From Mollicutes bacterium (lineage in GTDB: Bacteria > Bacillota_I > Bacilli_A > RF39 > UBA660): DNA of 26,550 nucleotides. A program made the position numbers and the translations under genes. The stretch's first letter is position 1. Each line of letters begins with the position of its first letter. Location of the stretch: contig JAAZHN010000008.1 of NCBI GenBank assembly GCA_012510695.1, forward strand, positions 1-26,550, given 5' to 3'. This document shows positions 14,681 to 22,584 of this stretch, piece after piece. The notes beneath the pieces are model-generated. The model searched no databases. It was not told the DNA's origin and was given only the letters and a program-made list of their open reading frames with translations.

Positions 14681-15100
14681 CTATTTTTTTGCTTTATCTT
14701 TTTTTGTTCCATATTTACTACGACTTTGTTTTCTATTTTCAACTCCAGCAGTATCAAGTGCTCCACGAACAATATGATAACGAACCCCGATTAAATCTTG
14801 AGCTCTTCCACCACGAATTAAAACAACACTATGTTCTTGTAAATTATGACCTTCGCCTGGAATGTATGTATCTACTTCACGACCATTTGATAATCTAACA
14901 CGAGCATATTTTCTTAAAGCTGAGTTAGGTTTTTTTGGTGTACGAGTTCCAACTCTTGTACAAACACCTCTCATTTGTGGGTGATCCGTCTTAGTTGTTC
15001 TTCTTGTCATACTATTAAAGCCGACGTTTAAAACTGGACTTTGTTTTTTTCTAGTTTTTCTTTTACGACCCTTTTTAAGTAATTGATTAATTGTAGGCAT
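14681..15100 (-). CDS. rpsL: 30S ribosomal protein S12 with changed streptomycin-site residues
   Basis: S12 sits at the decoding centre and governs accuracy. The 139 residues match the Firmicute form with its N-terminal insertion (B. subtilis 138). Conserved parts: MPTINQLLKKGRK, RGVCTRVGTRTPKKPNSALRKYARVRL and GHNLQEHSVVLIRGGR. The loop that in E. coli and B. subtilis reads GGRVKDLPGVRYH reads GGRAQDLIGVRYH here. Gln101 therefore replaces the Lys known as K88 (K87 without Met) and Ile104 replaces P91. Both are classical streptomycin resistance or dependence positions. The other site, the lysines of TPKKPN (56, 57), is unchanged, and the RimO-modified Asp (102) is kept. First gene of the str operon, with a GAAAGGAGAA ribosome binding site. 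Confidence 0.97.
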   Translation of the reverse strand: MPTINQLLKKGRKRKTRKKQSPVLNVGFNSMTRRTTKTDHPQMRGVCTRVGTRTPKKPNSALRKYARVRLSNGREVDTYIPGEGHNLQEHSVVLIRGGRAQDLIGVRYHIVRGALDTAGVENRKQSRSKYGTKKDKAKK

Positions 15101-15116
15101 TTTATTCTCCTTTCAT

Positions 15117-15175
15117 ATACACAGTTCCCGGTGTATCAAATATTCCTTAATAATAGGTTCCACCTAAGTAGAACC
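15117..15175 (-). promoter_or_regulatory. Two-hairpin leader of the str operon
   Basis: In the untranslated leader of rpsL (minus strand) the first hairpin is GGTTCTAC-TTAG-GTGGAACC (15156-15175, 8 pairs including one G-U, 4-base loop). The second is ATACAC-CGGGAACT-GTGTAT (15117-15136, 6 pairs, 8-base loop) and ends about four bases before the ribosome binding site. Neither has the T run of a terminator. A translational control element for the operon is inferred; I do not match it to a named leader family. Confidence 0.55.
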
Positions 15176-15194
15176 AAAAAATTAATGCATTGTT

Positions 15195-15224
15195 AATATA
15201 TCATTTATTGACTTACATTGTCAA
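15195..15224 (-). promoter_or_regulatory. str operon promoter
   Basis: A perfect -35 TTGACA (15219-15224), 18-base spacer and extended -10 TGATATATT (hexamer TATATT, 15195-15200). The -35 box lies inside the last codons of the upstream small membrane protein gene. A start site near 15188 gives a leader of nearly 90 bases before rpsL. Confidence 0.75.
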
Positions 15225-15582
15225 CATTTTCTTTATTGTTTTTCTTAAATAATTTAAATGTTTCATATTTATCACATTTCAAATATGGTTTATACTGATA
15301 ACCAATTATTGTTTTATTGATTGTGACTTCACCATAACAATTCTTGTTATTAACACTTAAATCAATATATTTTATTAAATCTGAATTAGTAATAATTATT
15401 GAATTTCTATCTGCTATTTTTAATTTTAACTCTTCATTAGTTTTAACTAATTCAACCAGTTTTCTTTCTAGTTTAATATATTTTTCATTTCTCATAAAAT
15501 ATACAGCATATATTACTAAAAAACCAATTAAAAGAAACATTATTATTCCCCAGAACCAGGCAAGATTTGTTAATTTTCTCAT
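15205..15582 (-). CDS. Small membrane protein, paralogous tail to its upstream neighbour
   Basis: 125 residues with one N-terminal hydrophobic segment (about 9-30), a charged, possibly coiled-coil stretch (about 32-58, YIKLERKLVELVKTNEELKLKI) and an outer C-terminal part. The tail has two cysteines in a pattern shared with the preceding protein: a Cys-Tyr-Gly region, then PYLKCDKYET, against CEGYI and PYIKCDNYTT there. The shared tail marks the two as related, although this one lacks the NNKG prepilin-like start. Its ATG overlaps the upstream stop by four bases, so they are co-translated. Function unknown; a pilin-like or surface-assembly component is possible. Confidence 0.78.
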   Translation of the reverse strand: MRKLTNLAWFWGIIMFLLIGFLVIYAVYFMRNEKYIKLERKLVELVKTNEELKLKIADRNSIIITNSDLIKYIDLSVNNKNCYGEVTINKTIIGYQYKPYLKCDKYETFKLFKKNNKENVDNVSQ

Positions 15583-15968
15583 TGTCGATATCCCTCAGTA
15601 GTATAATTATCACATTTTATATAGGGTTCTATTTGATCTTCAATTGATTTAATATAACCCTCACATTCAAATTTGCTTTTTTCATCTAACATTTCAGCCA
15701 TTAAACCGGCTTTTTTAACTTCAAAATAATATATTTTACATTCCATATAATGACAGTCATAGCCATGTTTTACTAAATATTCTTTACCTGCTTTTTTTAA
15801 TTCATTTTCAAGATTTAAATAATATGTTCTTCCGCTTCCTATATTAATTTTAGCTAATTGATAGTGTAATTGATAACTAAGTGCCCACACAACAATAAGA
15901 GCAACAATTAAAATACCCATTAGCAAAAACATTTGGCCATAGCCCCAACCTTTATTATTTAATTTCAT
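15579..15968 (-). CDS. Small membrane protein with prepilin-like N-terminus
   Basis: 129 residues from the ATG at 15968, which has an AGTGGTGA box at proper spacing (a GTG 12 bases upstream lies in that box). The N-terminus MKLNNKG-WGYGQMFLLMGILIVALIVVWAL resembles a type IV prepilin leader: basic, ending in Gly7, then a hydrophobic helix (about 12-31). The usual Glu at mature position 5 is replaced by Gln (Gln12 if cleavage follows Gly7 gives W1 G2 Y3 G4 Q5). The outer part has four cysteines (72, 77, 102, 119) that could pair, and ends in CEGYI...PYIKCDNYTTEGY, shared with the next gene. It has its own strong promoter. Processing by a prepilin peptidase is inferred; no such gene is in the window. 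Confidence 0.75.
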   Translation of the reverse strand: MKLNNKGWGYGQMFLLMGILIVALIVVWALSYQLHYQLAKINIGSGRTYYLNLENELKKAGKEYLVKHGYDCHYMECKIYYFEVKKAGLMAEMLDEKSKFECEGYIKSIEDQIEPYIKCDNYTTEGYRQ

Positions 15969-15984
15969 TTGTTTCACCACTTAA

Positions 15985-16013
15985 ATTATAGGTTATTTTA
16001 AGTTTTATAGCAA
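15985..16013 (-). promoter_or_regulatory. Promoter of the prepilin-like gene pair
   Basis: TTGCTA (16008-16013), 17-base spacer and TATAAT (15985-15990) on the minus strand. The -35 follows directly on the T run of the upstream terminator. Confidence 0.7.
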
Positions 16014-16034
16014 CAAAAAAGAAGCATTGCTTCT
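16014..16034 (-). terminator. Terminator of the YfcC-like permease gene
   Basis: AGAAGC-AAT-GCTTCT (16020-16034) on the minus strand followed by a run of Ts. Confidence 0.8.
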
Positions 16035-16044
16035 ATTTCGTTAA

Positions 16045-17436
16045 TTATAATTGAGTTACTAATCCGATTACTACTATAACTAAAATTAATAAGCCAACAA
16101 TAAGTTTCCATGATTTTTTTAACCAAGTCGTATATGGTATATCTAAGAATGATAACCCAAGCATTAAGAATACACTTGATGGTGCGACAAATTGCGCTAG
16201 ACCATACACTGATTGGAAAATAACAGAAAGTGTGTTTTTATTGATTGCTGGTTCAAATGCACTAACCATTCTTGCTCCTGATATAGCCCATGTATTTTGA
16301 ACATCTACACCAAATATTGAAGCAAAGAAACCAATGAATGCTGCAACGAAGTAATTAAATTCTTTCATCATTCCATCAAATACTGTTTGAATAGCTGGAT
16401 AGTAATATACCACTGTTCTAATAAAGAATACTACAAATATAACCATTAATGGTTTAGCAACTTTCTTCATTCCTTCAACAAATGAATCGATGAAATCAGA
16501 AAGTGATATTCTTGAACCAATTGCAATTAGAGCTGATGCAAATAATATTAGTGCTTGGAAATTGAATAAATCCCATGTTCCAAATTCTGCATTATAACCT
16601 ACTAAATGTTTTAATAGTGGTTCACCTGCGATAGTTAATTCGTTAAACCAATTATGTAGACTTGCTGCCCACGTTGCATTAAATGCACTTCCCCATTGAA
16701 TCGCAGCAATTATTACCACGATTGATAATAAAACAAAAATGATTACAGAACCAATTGCTTTTTTCTCTTTTTTAGGTTTTTCAACTACGAATAATTCATC
16801 TGCAATTTCTGAAGTAGGTTCTTTTTTAGAACTTTTCTTAGCTTGCATTAATGTAAATACCACTAACATGATAAATGCTACTGCAAATAAACCAAAACGG
16901 TAAATCGCATTATCTTTATATGTGTTTTCTAAAACTGAAACTAATTGTCCAACATAATTACCATTGTATAAACTACCTATTGTTCCAACAAGAATAGAAC
17001 CAAATGTTGCTAAAAACGCTGTGAAGCGATCATACTTTAATTCTAAAATTACTGAAATAAAGAATGGTACAAAGAACAATAATGCAAATGTATCTATGAA
17101 TAATGCTGATAATATTGCAAAAAACAACATAGTTATTAAAATAAACATATCGCCTTGTTTCTTAAATGTACTTGAAACAGTTTCGATCATTCTTTTATAA
17201 AAGTTTGTTTTTTTCATTAACTCATAAAATCCCGCAATAACAATTATCATCGTAAATATCGCCGCATAAGAATTAACTCCAATTACACCGATTGTAAAGA
17301 AGTCTAAAACCCCAATTCTATAAAATTCAGCAGTTCCTTCTACAGATATTTTAAATATCCAAGAAAATAATACTGTTAATATTAATACTAATCCTGTCCA
17401 TTTAATTAAATTATTTTTTTCAAAAAACTTTTTCAT
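16045..17436 (-). CDS. YfcC/DcuC-like membrane permease
   Basis: 463 residues with about eleven hydrophobic segments and a charged cytoplasmic linker in the middle (about 198-225, KKSSKKEPTSEIADE...EKPKKEKK). The fold pattern resembles the YfcC/DcuC-type carriers of the ion transporter superfamily: two halves, each with a re-entrant-like region, here SILVGTIGSLYNGN and SVYGLAQFVAPSSVFLMLGL. Relatives move C4-dicarboxylates, short-chain fatty acids or amino acids; the substrate here cannot be read. Transcribed alone from a good promoter with a GGAGGA ribosome binding site and its own terminator. Family call moderately firm, substrate unknown. Confidence 0.8.
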   Translation of the reverse strand: MKKFFEKNNLIKWTGLVLILTVLFSWIFKISVEGTAEFYRIGVLDFFTIGVIGVNSYAAIFTMIIVIAGFYELMKKTNFYKRMIETVSSTFKKQGDMFILITMLFFAILSALFIDTFALLFFVPFFISVILELKYDRFTAFLATFGSILVGTIGSLYNGNYVGQLVSVLENTYKDNAIYRFGLFAVAFIMLVVFTLMQAKKSSKKEPTSEIADELFVVEKPKKEKKAIGSVIIFVLLSIVVIIAAIQWGSAFNATWAASLHNWFNELTIAGEPLLKHLVGYNAEFGTWDLFNFQALILFASALIAIGSRISLSDFIDSFVEGMKKVAKPLMVIFVVFFIRTVVYYYPAIQTVFDGMMKEFNYFVAAFIGFFASIFGVDVQNTWAISGARMVSAFEPAINKNTLSVIFQSVYGLAQFVAPSSVFLMLGLSFLDIPYTTWLKKSWKLIVGLLILVIVVIGLVTQL

Positions 17437-17458
17437 AATAAAATCCTCCTTGTGTAAA

Positions 17459-17487
17459 ATTATAACACCAATAAAATAATATGTAAA
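17459..17487 (-). promoter_or_regulatory. Promoter of the YfcC-like permease gene
   Basis: TTTACA (17482-17487), 17-base spacer and TATAAT (17459-17464) on the minus strand, just upstream of AAGGAGGA. Confidence 0.75.
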
Positions 17488-17508
17488 TTGAATTTGTAAT
17501 TTAACATT

Positions 17509-18987
17509 TTACTTATTTTTCATAGTCGGAAATAAGATTACTTCCCTAATTGATTCACTCCCTGTTAAAAGCATAATTAGACGGTCTATTCCAAGACCCA
17601 TTCCCCCAGTCGGTGGCATTCCATATTCTAATGCTTCGACATAATCTAAATCCATTTCATTTGCTTCTTCATTGCCAAGTTCTTTTTCTTTAGTTTGATT
17701 TAAAAACCTTTCATACTGATCATCTGGATCATTTAATTCAGAAAAAGCATTAGCAAATTCTTTACCACAAATAAATAATTCAAATCTTTCTGTAAATCTT
17801 GGATCATTTTTATCTTTTTTAGCTAATGGGCTTATTTCAATTGGATGACCAATAACAAATGTAGGATCTATTAGTTTTTCTTCAGCATATTTTTCAAAGA
17901 ATTCATTAATAATATGACCATAATCAAAATGGTTTTCTAGTTCAATATTATGTTCTTTAGCTAATCTTTGTGCCTCTTCTAAACTCATATCTTGAGCAAA
18001 ATCAATTCCGGTTTCTTCTTTAATTGCTTCAGTCATTCTAACCCTTTTAAATGGAGTTTTTAAAGAAATTTTTTCTCCACCATATTCAAAATCATAAGTT
18101 CCAACAACTTCCATTGCCGTATTACTTATTAATTCTTCTGTTATTTCAATCATGCCTTCTAAATCTGTATAGGCTTTATATAGTTCAATTGTTGTAAACT
18201 CTGGATTATGACTCTTATCCATACCTTCATTTCTAAATAGACGACCGATTTCATATACTGCATCTAGACCACCAACAATTAATCTTTTTAAATTTAATTC
18301 AGTTGCAATTCTTAAATACATTGGAATATCTAAAGCATTGTGATGAGTAATAAATGGTCTTGCATTAGCACCTCCTAAAATAGTTCCTAAAATAGGAGTT
18401 TCGACTTCAATATAACCTTTAGAATCTAAGAAATTTTGAATTGAACGAATAATTTTTGGTCTTATGAATGCTATATTTCTAGCATTTTCATTCATAACTA
18501 AGTCGACATAACGACGACGAAATCTTTCTTCAACATCAGTTAAACCATGATACTTTTCTGGTAATGGTCTTAAAGCCTTAGTTAAATGAGTAAACTTAGA
18601 AGCTTTAATACTTAATTCACCCATATTAGTTCTCATTATTGTTCCTTCAATACCAACAATATCTCCAATGTCAGATTTATCGAATAATTCATATTCTTGC
18701 TCAGATACATTATCTGCTCTTATATATATTTGAATTTGACCAAATTTATCTTGGATATGAAAGAAACCAGCTTTACCTTTACCTCTTTTAGTCATTATTC
18801 TTCCAGCAATTATTACATTTTCATTTAACTCAGTTAGTTCTTCAGCAGTTTTTTCTTGGAATCTTTCCTTAATATCTTTAGAATCAGAGTTTAATTCAAA
18901 TCTACCGCCAAACGGATCAATACCCATTTCAATTAAATTATCTCTTTTTTCTCTTCTAATTAATTCTTGTTCTGTAAAATTTCTCAT
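17509..18987 (-). CDS. lysS: Lysyl-tRNA synthetase, class II
   Basis: Charges tRNA-Lys in the cytoplasm. 492 residues from the ATG at 18987, preceded by AAGGAAGTG; a longer frame reaching 19044 runs through the promoter region and is rejected. An N-terminal OB-fold anticodon-binding domain (about 50-150, VIIAGRIMTKRGKGKAGFFHI) is followed by the class II catalytic core. Motif 1 is in the DVEERFRRRYVDL region, motif 2 is FRNEGMDKSHNPEFTTIE and motif 3 is GMGLGIDRLIMLLTG. No T-box leader is visible; the leader is about 15-20 bases. Single-gene unit divergent from a lipoprotein gene. Confidence 0.97.
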   Translation of the reverse strand: MRNFTEQELIRREKRDNLIEMGIDPFGGRFELNSDSKDIKERFQEKTAEELTELNENVIIAGRIMTKRGKGKAGFFHIQDKFGQIQIYIRADNVSEQEYELFDKSDIGDIVGIEGTIMRTNMGELSIKASKFTHLTKALRPLPEKYHGLTDVEERFRRRYVDLVMNENARNIAFIRPKIIRSIQNFLDSKGYIEVETPILGTILGGANARPFITHHNALDIPMYLRIATELNLKRLIVGGLDAVYEIGRLFRNEGMDKSHNPEFTTIELYKAYTDLEGMIEITEELISNTAMEVVGTYDFEYGGEKISLKTPFKRVRMTEAIKEETGIDFAQDMSLEEAQRLAKEHNIELENHFDYGHIINEFFEKYAEEKLIDPTFVIGHPIEISPLAKKDKNDPRFTERFELFICGKEFANAFSELNDPDDQYERFLNQTKEKELGNEEANEMDLDYVEALEYGMPPTGGMGLGIDRLIMLLTGSESIREVILFPTMKNK

Positions 18988-19009
18988 TGATAACACTTCC
19001 TTGTTCATA

Positions 19010-19038
19010 AGTATACTGTAAAAGTTTATTATATACAA
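19010..19038 (-). promoter_or_regulatory. Candidate lysS promoter
   Basis: TTGTAT (19033-19038), 17-base spacer and TATACT (19010-19015) on the minus strand. The -35 is weak. Confidence 0.45.
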
Positions 19039-19049
19039 ATACAATTTAT

Positions 19050-19078
19050 TTGATAATAAACAAGAAAAATTATATACT
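19050..19078 (+). promoter_or_regulatory. Promoter of the small lipoprotein gene
   Basis: TTGATA (19050-19055), 17-base spacer and TATACT (19073-19078). The start site would fall within a few bases of the AAGGAGGA box (19085-19092), giving a very short leader. Confidence 0.6.
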
Positions 19079-19100
19079 TATAATAAGGAGGAATTATAAA

Positions 19101-19634
19101 ATGAAAAAATATATATTGGCATTAGGTTTAATCTCATTAATTTTTGGACTTGGTTGTAATAAAAAAACAGTTGATAATATCGGCAAGATAGAAAATAGTA
19201 ATAAAACCGTAACATATGAGTTAAAAGATAAATTGATTGAAAAGATAAATTTTAATCTTGTTGACTTTAAAAAACCAAAATCTGGAGATTCTATTTTTAG
19301 AAATTCAAAAATTGCTAGTGATTTACCGTTTACATTTTATAATACAATCACAGAAGAAATTTCTAATACATCTTTTGTTTATTGGAATTATAAAAATAAT
19401 GATGAGATAGAACATCTTGGTACTTCAACAGATAAAGACACAAAGTTTGATTCAGATAAAACATATACGATGACATTATTCATTAAACCAAAAGAAGGGT
19501 ATAGGATGTATAATAATAATCGTGTTGGTGAAGAAAATTTTGGAAAAGATTATATATTTAATGGAGTGCCTTGTTCACGTATTTTTCATATAGATGAAAT
19601 AGGAGTTTATTCATTAGACTTTATATTTGATTAG
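19101..19634 (+). CDS. Small putative lipoprotein
   Basis: 177 residues from the ATG at 19101, which is preceded by AAGGAGGA; an ATG at 19050 in the same frame lies in the promoter and is rejected. The N-terminus MKKYILALGLISLIFGLGC is a lipoprotein signal with the lipidated cysteine at 19. The lipobox GLGC is a little atypical at -3. The mature part is hydrophilic and beta-rich; its end (TYTMTLFIKPKEGYRM) resembles the strand pattern of small bacterial Ig-like repeats. Exported and tethered to the outer face of the membrane (inference). Function unknown. Confidence 0.78.
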   Translation: MKKYILALGLISLIFGLGCNKKTVDNIGKIENSNKTVTYELKDKLIEKINFNLVDFKKPKSGDSIFRNSKIASDLPFTFYNTITEEISNTSFVYWNYKNNDEIEHLGTSTDKDTKFDSDKTYTMTLFIKPKEGYRMYNNNRVGEENFGKDYIFNGVPCSRIFHIDEIGVYSLDFIFD

Positions 19635-19641
19635 AATTACT

Positions 19642-19677
19642 AAAAAAATAAAAAACCGTGATGGTTTTTTTATTTTT
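19642..19677. terminator. Bidirectional terminator between lipoprotein gene and murC
   Basis: AAAAATAAAAAACC and GGTTTTTTTATTTTT form an A/T-rich stem with GG-CC at the apex and a GTGAT loop. The Ts on each strand can serve both converging transcripts. It overlaps the murC stop. Confidence 0.75.
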
Positions 19678-20974
19678 CTTTTAATATTTCTTTAAATTTA
19701 TTCATTATTATGTATATGCTTGTACAACTCATAAAACAATATACCGCTGAATCATGATCTAATAATTTTTTTACCGATTTTATTTCAATTTTTTCTGCAT
19801 TGGGAATTCTCTCAATCATTATATCTGAACTTACATTAGGGTAATCACTTTGTCTTTCTCGATCAGAATAGATGTCCATTATATAAGCTTTATCTGCAGT
19901 ACTTAGCGAACTAACAAAGTCATCTAGTAAAGCCTCTGTTCTTGAATATGTATTTGGTAAGAAGATTGCGATTACCTCTTTATTAGGATATTTTTGTTTA
20001 GCTGCTTTTATTGTGGCACTGATCTCAGTTGGATGATGAGCATAGTCATCTATTACAATTTTATTATTTATTCTTTCTTCTTTAAATCTTCTTTTAGCAC
20101 CTTTATAGTTTTCTAATGATTTTTTTATATCTTTTTTCTTAATCCCATATTTCATTGAAACTAAAATTGTTGCTAGGGCATTTTGAATCATATGTTCACC
20201 ATATATTTTTAAATCATAGTGATCAAAATATTCGTTTTTATAATATACATCAAATGAACTACCATTTTCACCTAAGATAATATTTCTGGCTACTAAATGA
20301 TTATTACTTTTAAAGCCATAGTATTCTGGCTTTGTTTTGAATTTAATACTTCTTATGTTTTTATCATCACCACAAGCAATAATTGTTTTAGCGCGATTAC
20401 CATATGTTTTAAATGACCTAATAATATCTTTTAAACCGGTATAACTCTCAACATGATCAAGTTCAATATTGGTTATTACAGCAGTTGTTGGGTAGTAAGC
20501 TAAAAAATGTTTATTAAATTCATCTGCTTCAAGTATAAAATTTTCATTATCTGGATTAGCAAAACCAGTACCATCACCAACAAAGTAATTACAACCGATA
20601 GTATTTTCAAATATTTCAGTTAACATAAAACTAGTTGTTGTTTTTCCATGAGTTCCACTTATACCAATTGTATTAAATTTCTTGGTAAGTTTACCAATTA
20701 TTTTATTGTAGTCCATGATTTTTAAACCTAGTTTTTTTACTCTTTTTATTTCTGGGTGGTCTTCACTAAATGCTTTGGAAAACGTAACAATTGTGTTTTT
20801 ATCTAATTCATTCGCTTCATGGAAAATTTTAATATTTCTTTTGTTTAATCCTTCTTCTGTAAATTTTTTCTCTTTAGAGTCATCATACCCAGATACTTCA
20901 TTGCCTAAATCATGTAAGATACACGCTAATGTACTCATTCCTGCCCCTTTTATGCCAATGCAATAATACTTCAC
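19670..20974 (-). CDS. murC: UDP-N-acetylmuramate--L-alanine ligase
   Basis: ATP-dependent cytoplasmic ligase adding the first residue (L-Ala) of the peptidoglycan stem peptide. 434 residues, as expected for the family. N-terminal UDP-binding motif GIKGAGMSTLACILHDLGNEVSGYD; ATP loop GISGTHGKTTTSFML; central ADEFNKHFL and ITNIELDHVE; C-terminal DDYAHHPTEI. The start is GTG, one base after the upstream stop, with AAAGGAG at good spacing. An overlapping ATG is out of frame. It forms an operon with a VanY-type carboxypeptidase and a small membrane protein, linking precursor synthesis with wall trimming. Confidence 0.95.
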   Translation of the reverse strand: MKYYCIGIKGAGMSTLACILHDLGNEVSGYDDSKEKKFTEEGLNKRNIKIFHEANELDKNTIVTFSKAFSEDHPEIKRVKKLGLKIMDYNKIIGKLTKKFNTIGISGTHGKTTTSFMLTEIFENTIGCNYFVGDGTGFANPDNENFILEADEFNKHFLAYYPTTAVITNIELDHVESYTGLKDIIRSFKTYGNRAKTIIACGDDKNIRSIKFKTKPEYYGFKSNNHLVARNIILGENGSSFDVYYKNEYFDHYDLKIYGEHMIQNALATILVSMKYGIKKKDIKKSLENYKGAKRRFKEERINNKIVIDDYAHHPTEISATIKAAKQKYPNKEVIAIFLPNTYSRTEALLDDFVSSLSTADKAYIMDIYSDRERQSDYPNVSSDIMIERIPNAEKIEIKSVKKLLDHDSAVYCFMSCTSIYIIMNKFKEILKEK

Positions 20975-20975
20975 A

Positions 20976-22103
20976 TTATCTCTCCTTTAAAAATATTTCA
21001 TAATATTCATCATATGTAATATCTAATTCTTTAACCTTTGTTGCATGTTCTTTACCAATATATCTTACATGCCATGGTTCAAAATTATAACCAGTTATTC
21101 CTGTTTTACCTTTAGGAAACCTAATTATAAAACCAAATTTATGAGCATTATTTTCTAGCCAAGGATAAACTGGAGAATCAACCGTTATTCTCTTCCCATT
21201 AGTCGTGCAAAGATCTGTTGCTAAACCTAGTTGATGTTCAGAATGCCCTGGCTTTGCTGAATATCTCTCCGCATGTGCTCTTCCATCTCTTTTAATATAT
21301 CCATAAAATAATGATGTCTGGGTATTATAACTTCTGTATGAGCTTATTGTGCAAAGATGATATCCCGCCTCTTTAGCATACTCAAACATTTCTTTAAGAG
21401 GTTCAACTACTCTTTTACTAATAGATTTTGATTCGAAGTTTACTAAATCATTTGGTACAAAGCTTTTATCTAGTACATAAGCCTTATTAACTAATGTAAT
21501 ATCACTGTGAGGATCTATAGCGGGTTTTATATTTATATAAAAATTAGCACTGTCATAAGGCACTTCATCCTTCTTTATATCAATATCATGATTAACAGCT
21601 TTAACTATTTCTTCAAATGATAAAACATAACTATTAAATTCTTTATATCTAGCTAATTTGTCTAGATCAAAGTCTTTAATTTTTAGATAATCAATCTCAA
21701 ATTTATCTAATGTAATAATTTTATTAATTAATTCTTTTGTTTGATTACTCATTAAATAATTAATCTTTTCTGGTTCATATTCTTTTTCTAATAATTGAGA
21801 AACATGTTTGGAGAATCCTTCATATTCATGATAATCAACTAAATAATAATCATCAAAGTGCTTTTTATTAAAATAATCATCTTTTATCATTATTTCTAAA
21901 GTGGGGGAATAGTCTAGTTTATTTGCTTTATCTAATAAATTATTATTATCTAAAACTGTAATAACCTCTTTTGAATATTTGCCCTTAATTGGTGAGGCTT
22001 TAGAAAATATTTCTATAAATAATAATACACAACAAATAATTAGTATTACTGAGAATATACCAATAAGAATTTTTAATTTTTTATTTCTTTTTTCTTTTTT
22101 CAT
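20976..22103 (-). CDS. Membrane-anchored D-alanyl-D-alanine carboxypeptidase (VanY/M15B)
   Basis: Zinc peptidase that trims the terminal D-Ala of the peptidoglycan stem outside the cell. 375 residues: a basic start, one membrane anchor (about 11-32), a roughly 150-residue N-terminal region of unclear role (partly repetitive DYY/DYHEY segments), then the catalytic domain from about 200. Motifs: SSYRSYNTQTSLF (substrate side); zinc ligands His290 and Asp297 in GHSEHQLGLATD; PW..H with Glu342 as catalytic base and His345 as third ligand in FEPWHVRYIG. LdcB-type LD-carboxypeptidase activity is also possible. It overlaps the upstream gene by four bases and abuts murC. Confidence 0.92.
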   Translation of the reverse strand: MKKEKRNKKLKILIGIFSVILIICCVLLFIEIFSKASPIKGKYSKEVITVLDNNNLLDKANKLDYSPTLEIMIKDDYFNKKHFDDYYLVDYHEYEGFSKHVSQLLEKEYEPEKINYLMSNQTKELINKIITLDKFEIDYLKIKDFDLDKLARYKEFNSYVLSFEEIVKAVNHDIDIKKDEVPYDSANFYINIKPAIDPHSDITLVNKAYVLDKSFVPNDLVNFESKSISKRVVEPLKEMFEYAKEAGYHLCTISSYRSYNTQTSLFYGYIKRDGRAHAERYSAKPGHSEHQLGLATDLCTTNGKRITVDSPVYPWLENNAHKFGFIIRFPKGKTGITGYNFEPWHVRYIGKEHATKVKELDITYDEYYEIFLKER

Positions 22104-22507
22104 TTTATTCGATTGATAAATGAATATTTACCAATAAATGGTAAATATTTATCTCTTCCTTTTATTACATTGTATATTCCAATTAATGCAAAAACAAAGT
22201 AGGTAATTACAACTAATAATCTCAGGGATGATGAAATATAAACTCCTGTTTGATTAATCATATATTTTCCTGATGTTCCACTACCTATTAGGACTTTATT
22301 TACAAATACATTCGCGACTACAAATTTATTTAAAATTGTGACGAAGAAACCAAAAATAATAGTAAACACAGTTAAAATCATTCCTTGACCAACATGGAAT
22401 TTAACTTCTTTCTCATTGCTATATGGACTAAAAAAACCAATTATCCAAAATATAAAGATGTAAGATAATACTTTGAATACTTTTGTATCAATTATTCGTT
22501 TATTCAT
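22100..22507 (-). CDS. Tic20/DUF4870-like small membrane protein
   Basis: 135 residues from the ATG at 22507, preceded by AAGGAGGATAATA; a longer frame to 22537 lies in the promoter. Three hydrophobic segments (about 11-27, 43-65, 92-115). The FFSPYSNEKEVKFHVGQGM segment (loop then helix) and the YLPFIGKY end are typical of the DUF4870/Tic20-like family of small bacterial membrane proteins, whose role is unknown. It is first in the operon with the VanY-type carboxypeptidase and murC, its stop overlapping the next start (ATGA). A wall-related role is suggested only by position. Confidence 0.8.
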   Translation of the reverse strand: MNKRIIDTKVFKVLSYIFIFWIIGFFSPYSNEKEVKFHVGQGMILTVFTIIFGFFVTILNKFVVANVFVNKVLIGSGTSGKYMINQTGVYISSSLRLLVVITYFVFALIGIYNVIKGRDKYLPFIGKYSFINRIK

Positions 22508-22554
22508 TATTATCCTCCTTGTATTGTTATTATACAATATTTAGTTTAAAAAAT

Positions 22555-22584
22555 AAAATAAAGAACGGTTAAGTCCTTTATTTT
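22555..22584 (-). terminator. Terminator after the 100-residue gene
   Basis: On the minus strand AAAATAAAG and CTTTATTTT (22555-22584) form the stem, followed by a T-rich stretch. It separates uvrA and the following small gene from the next operon. Confidence 0.7.

Noticed and set aside
18988..19100. T-box or other lysS leader riboswitch
   Set aside because: The space between lysS and the divergent gene is about 110 bases, holds both promoters and has no T-box sequence or antiterminator pair.
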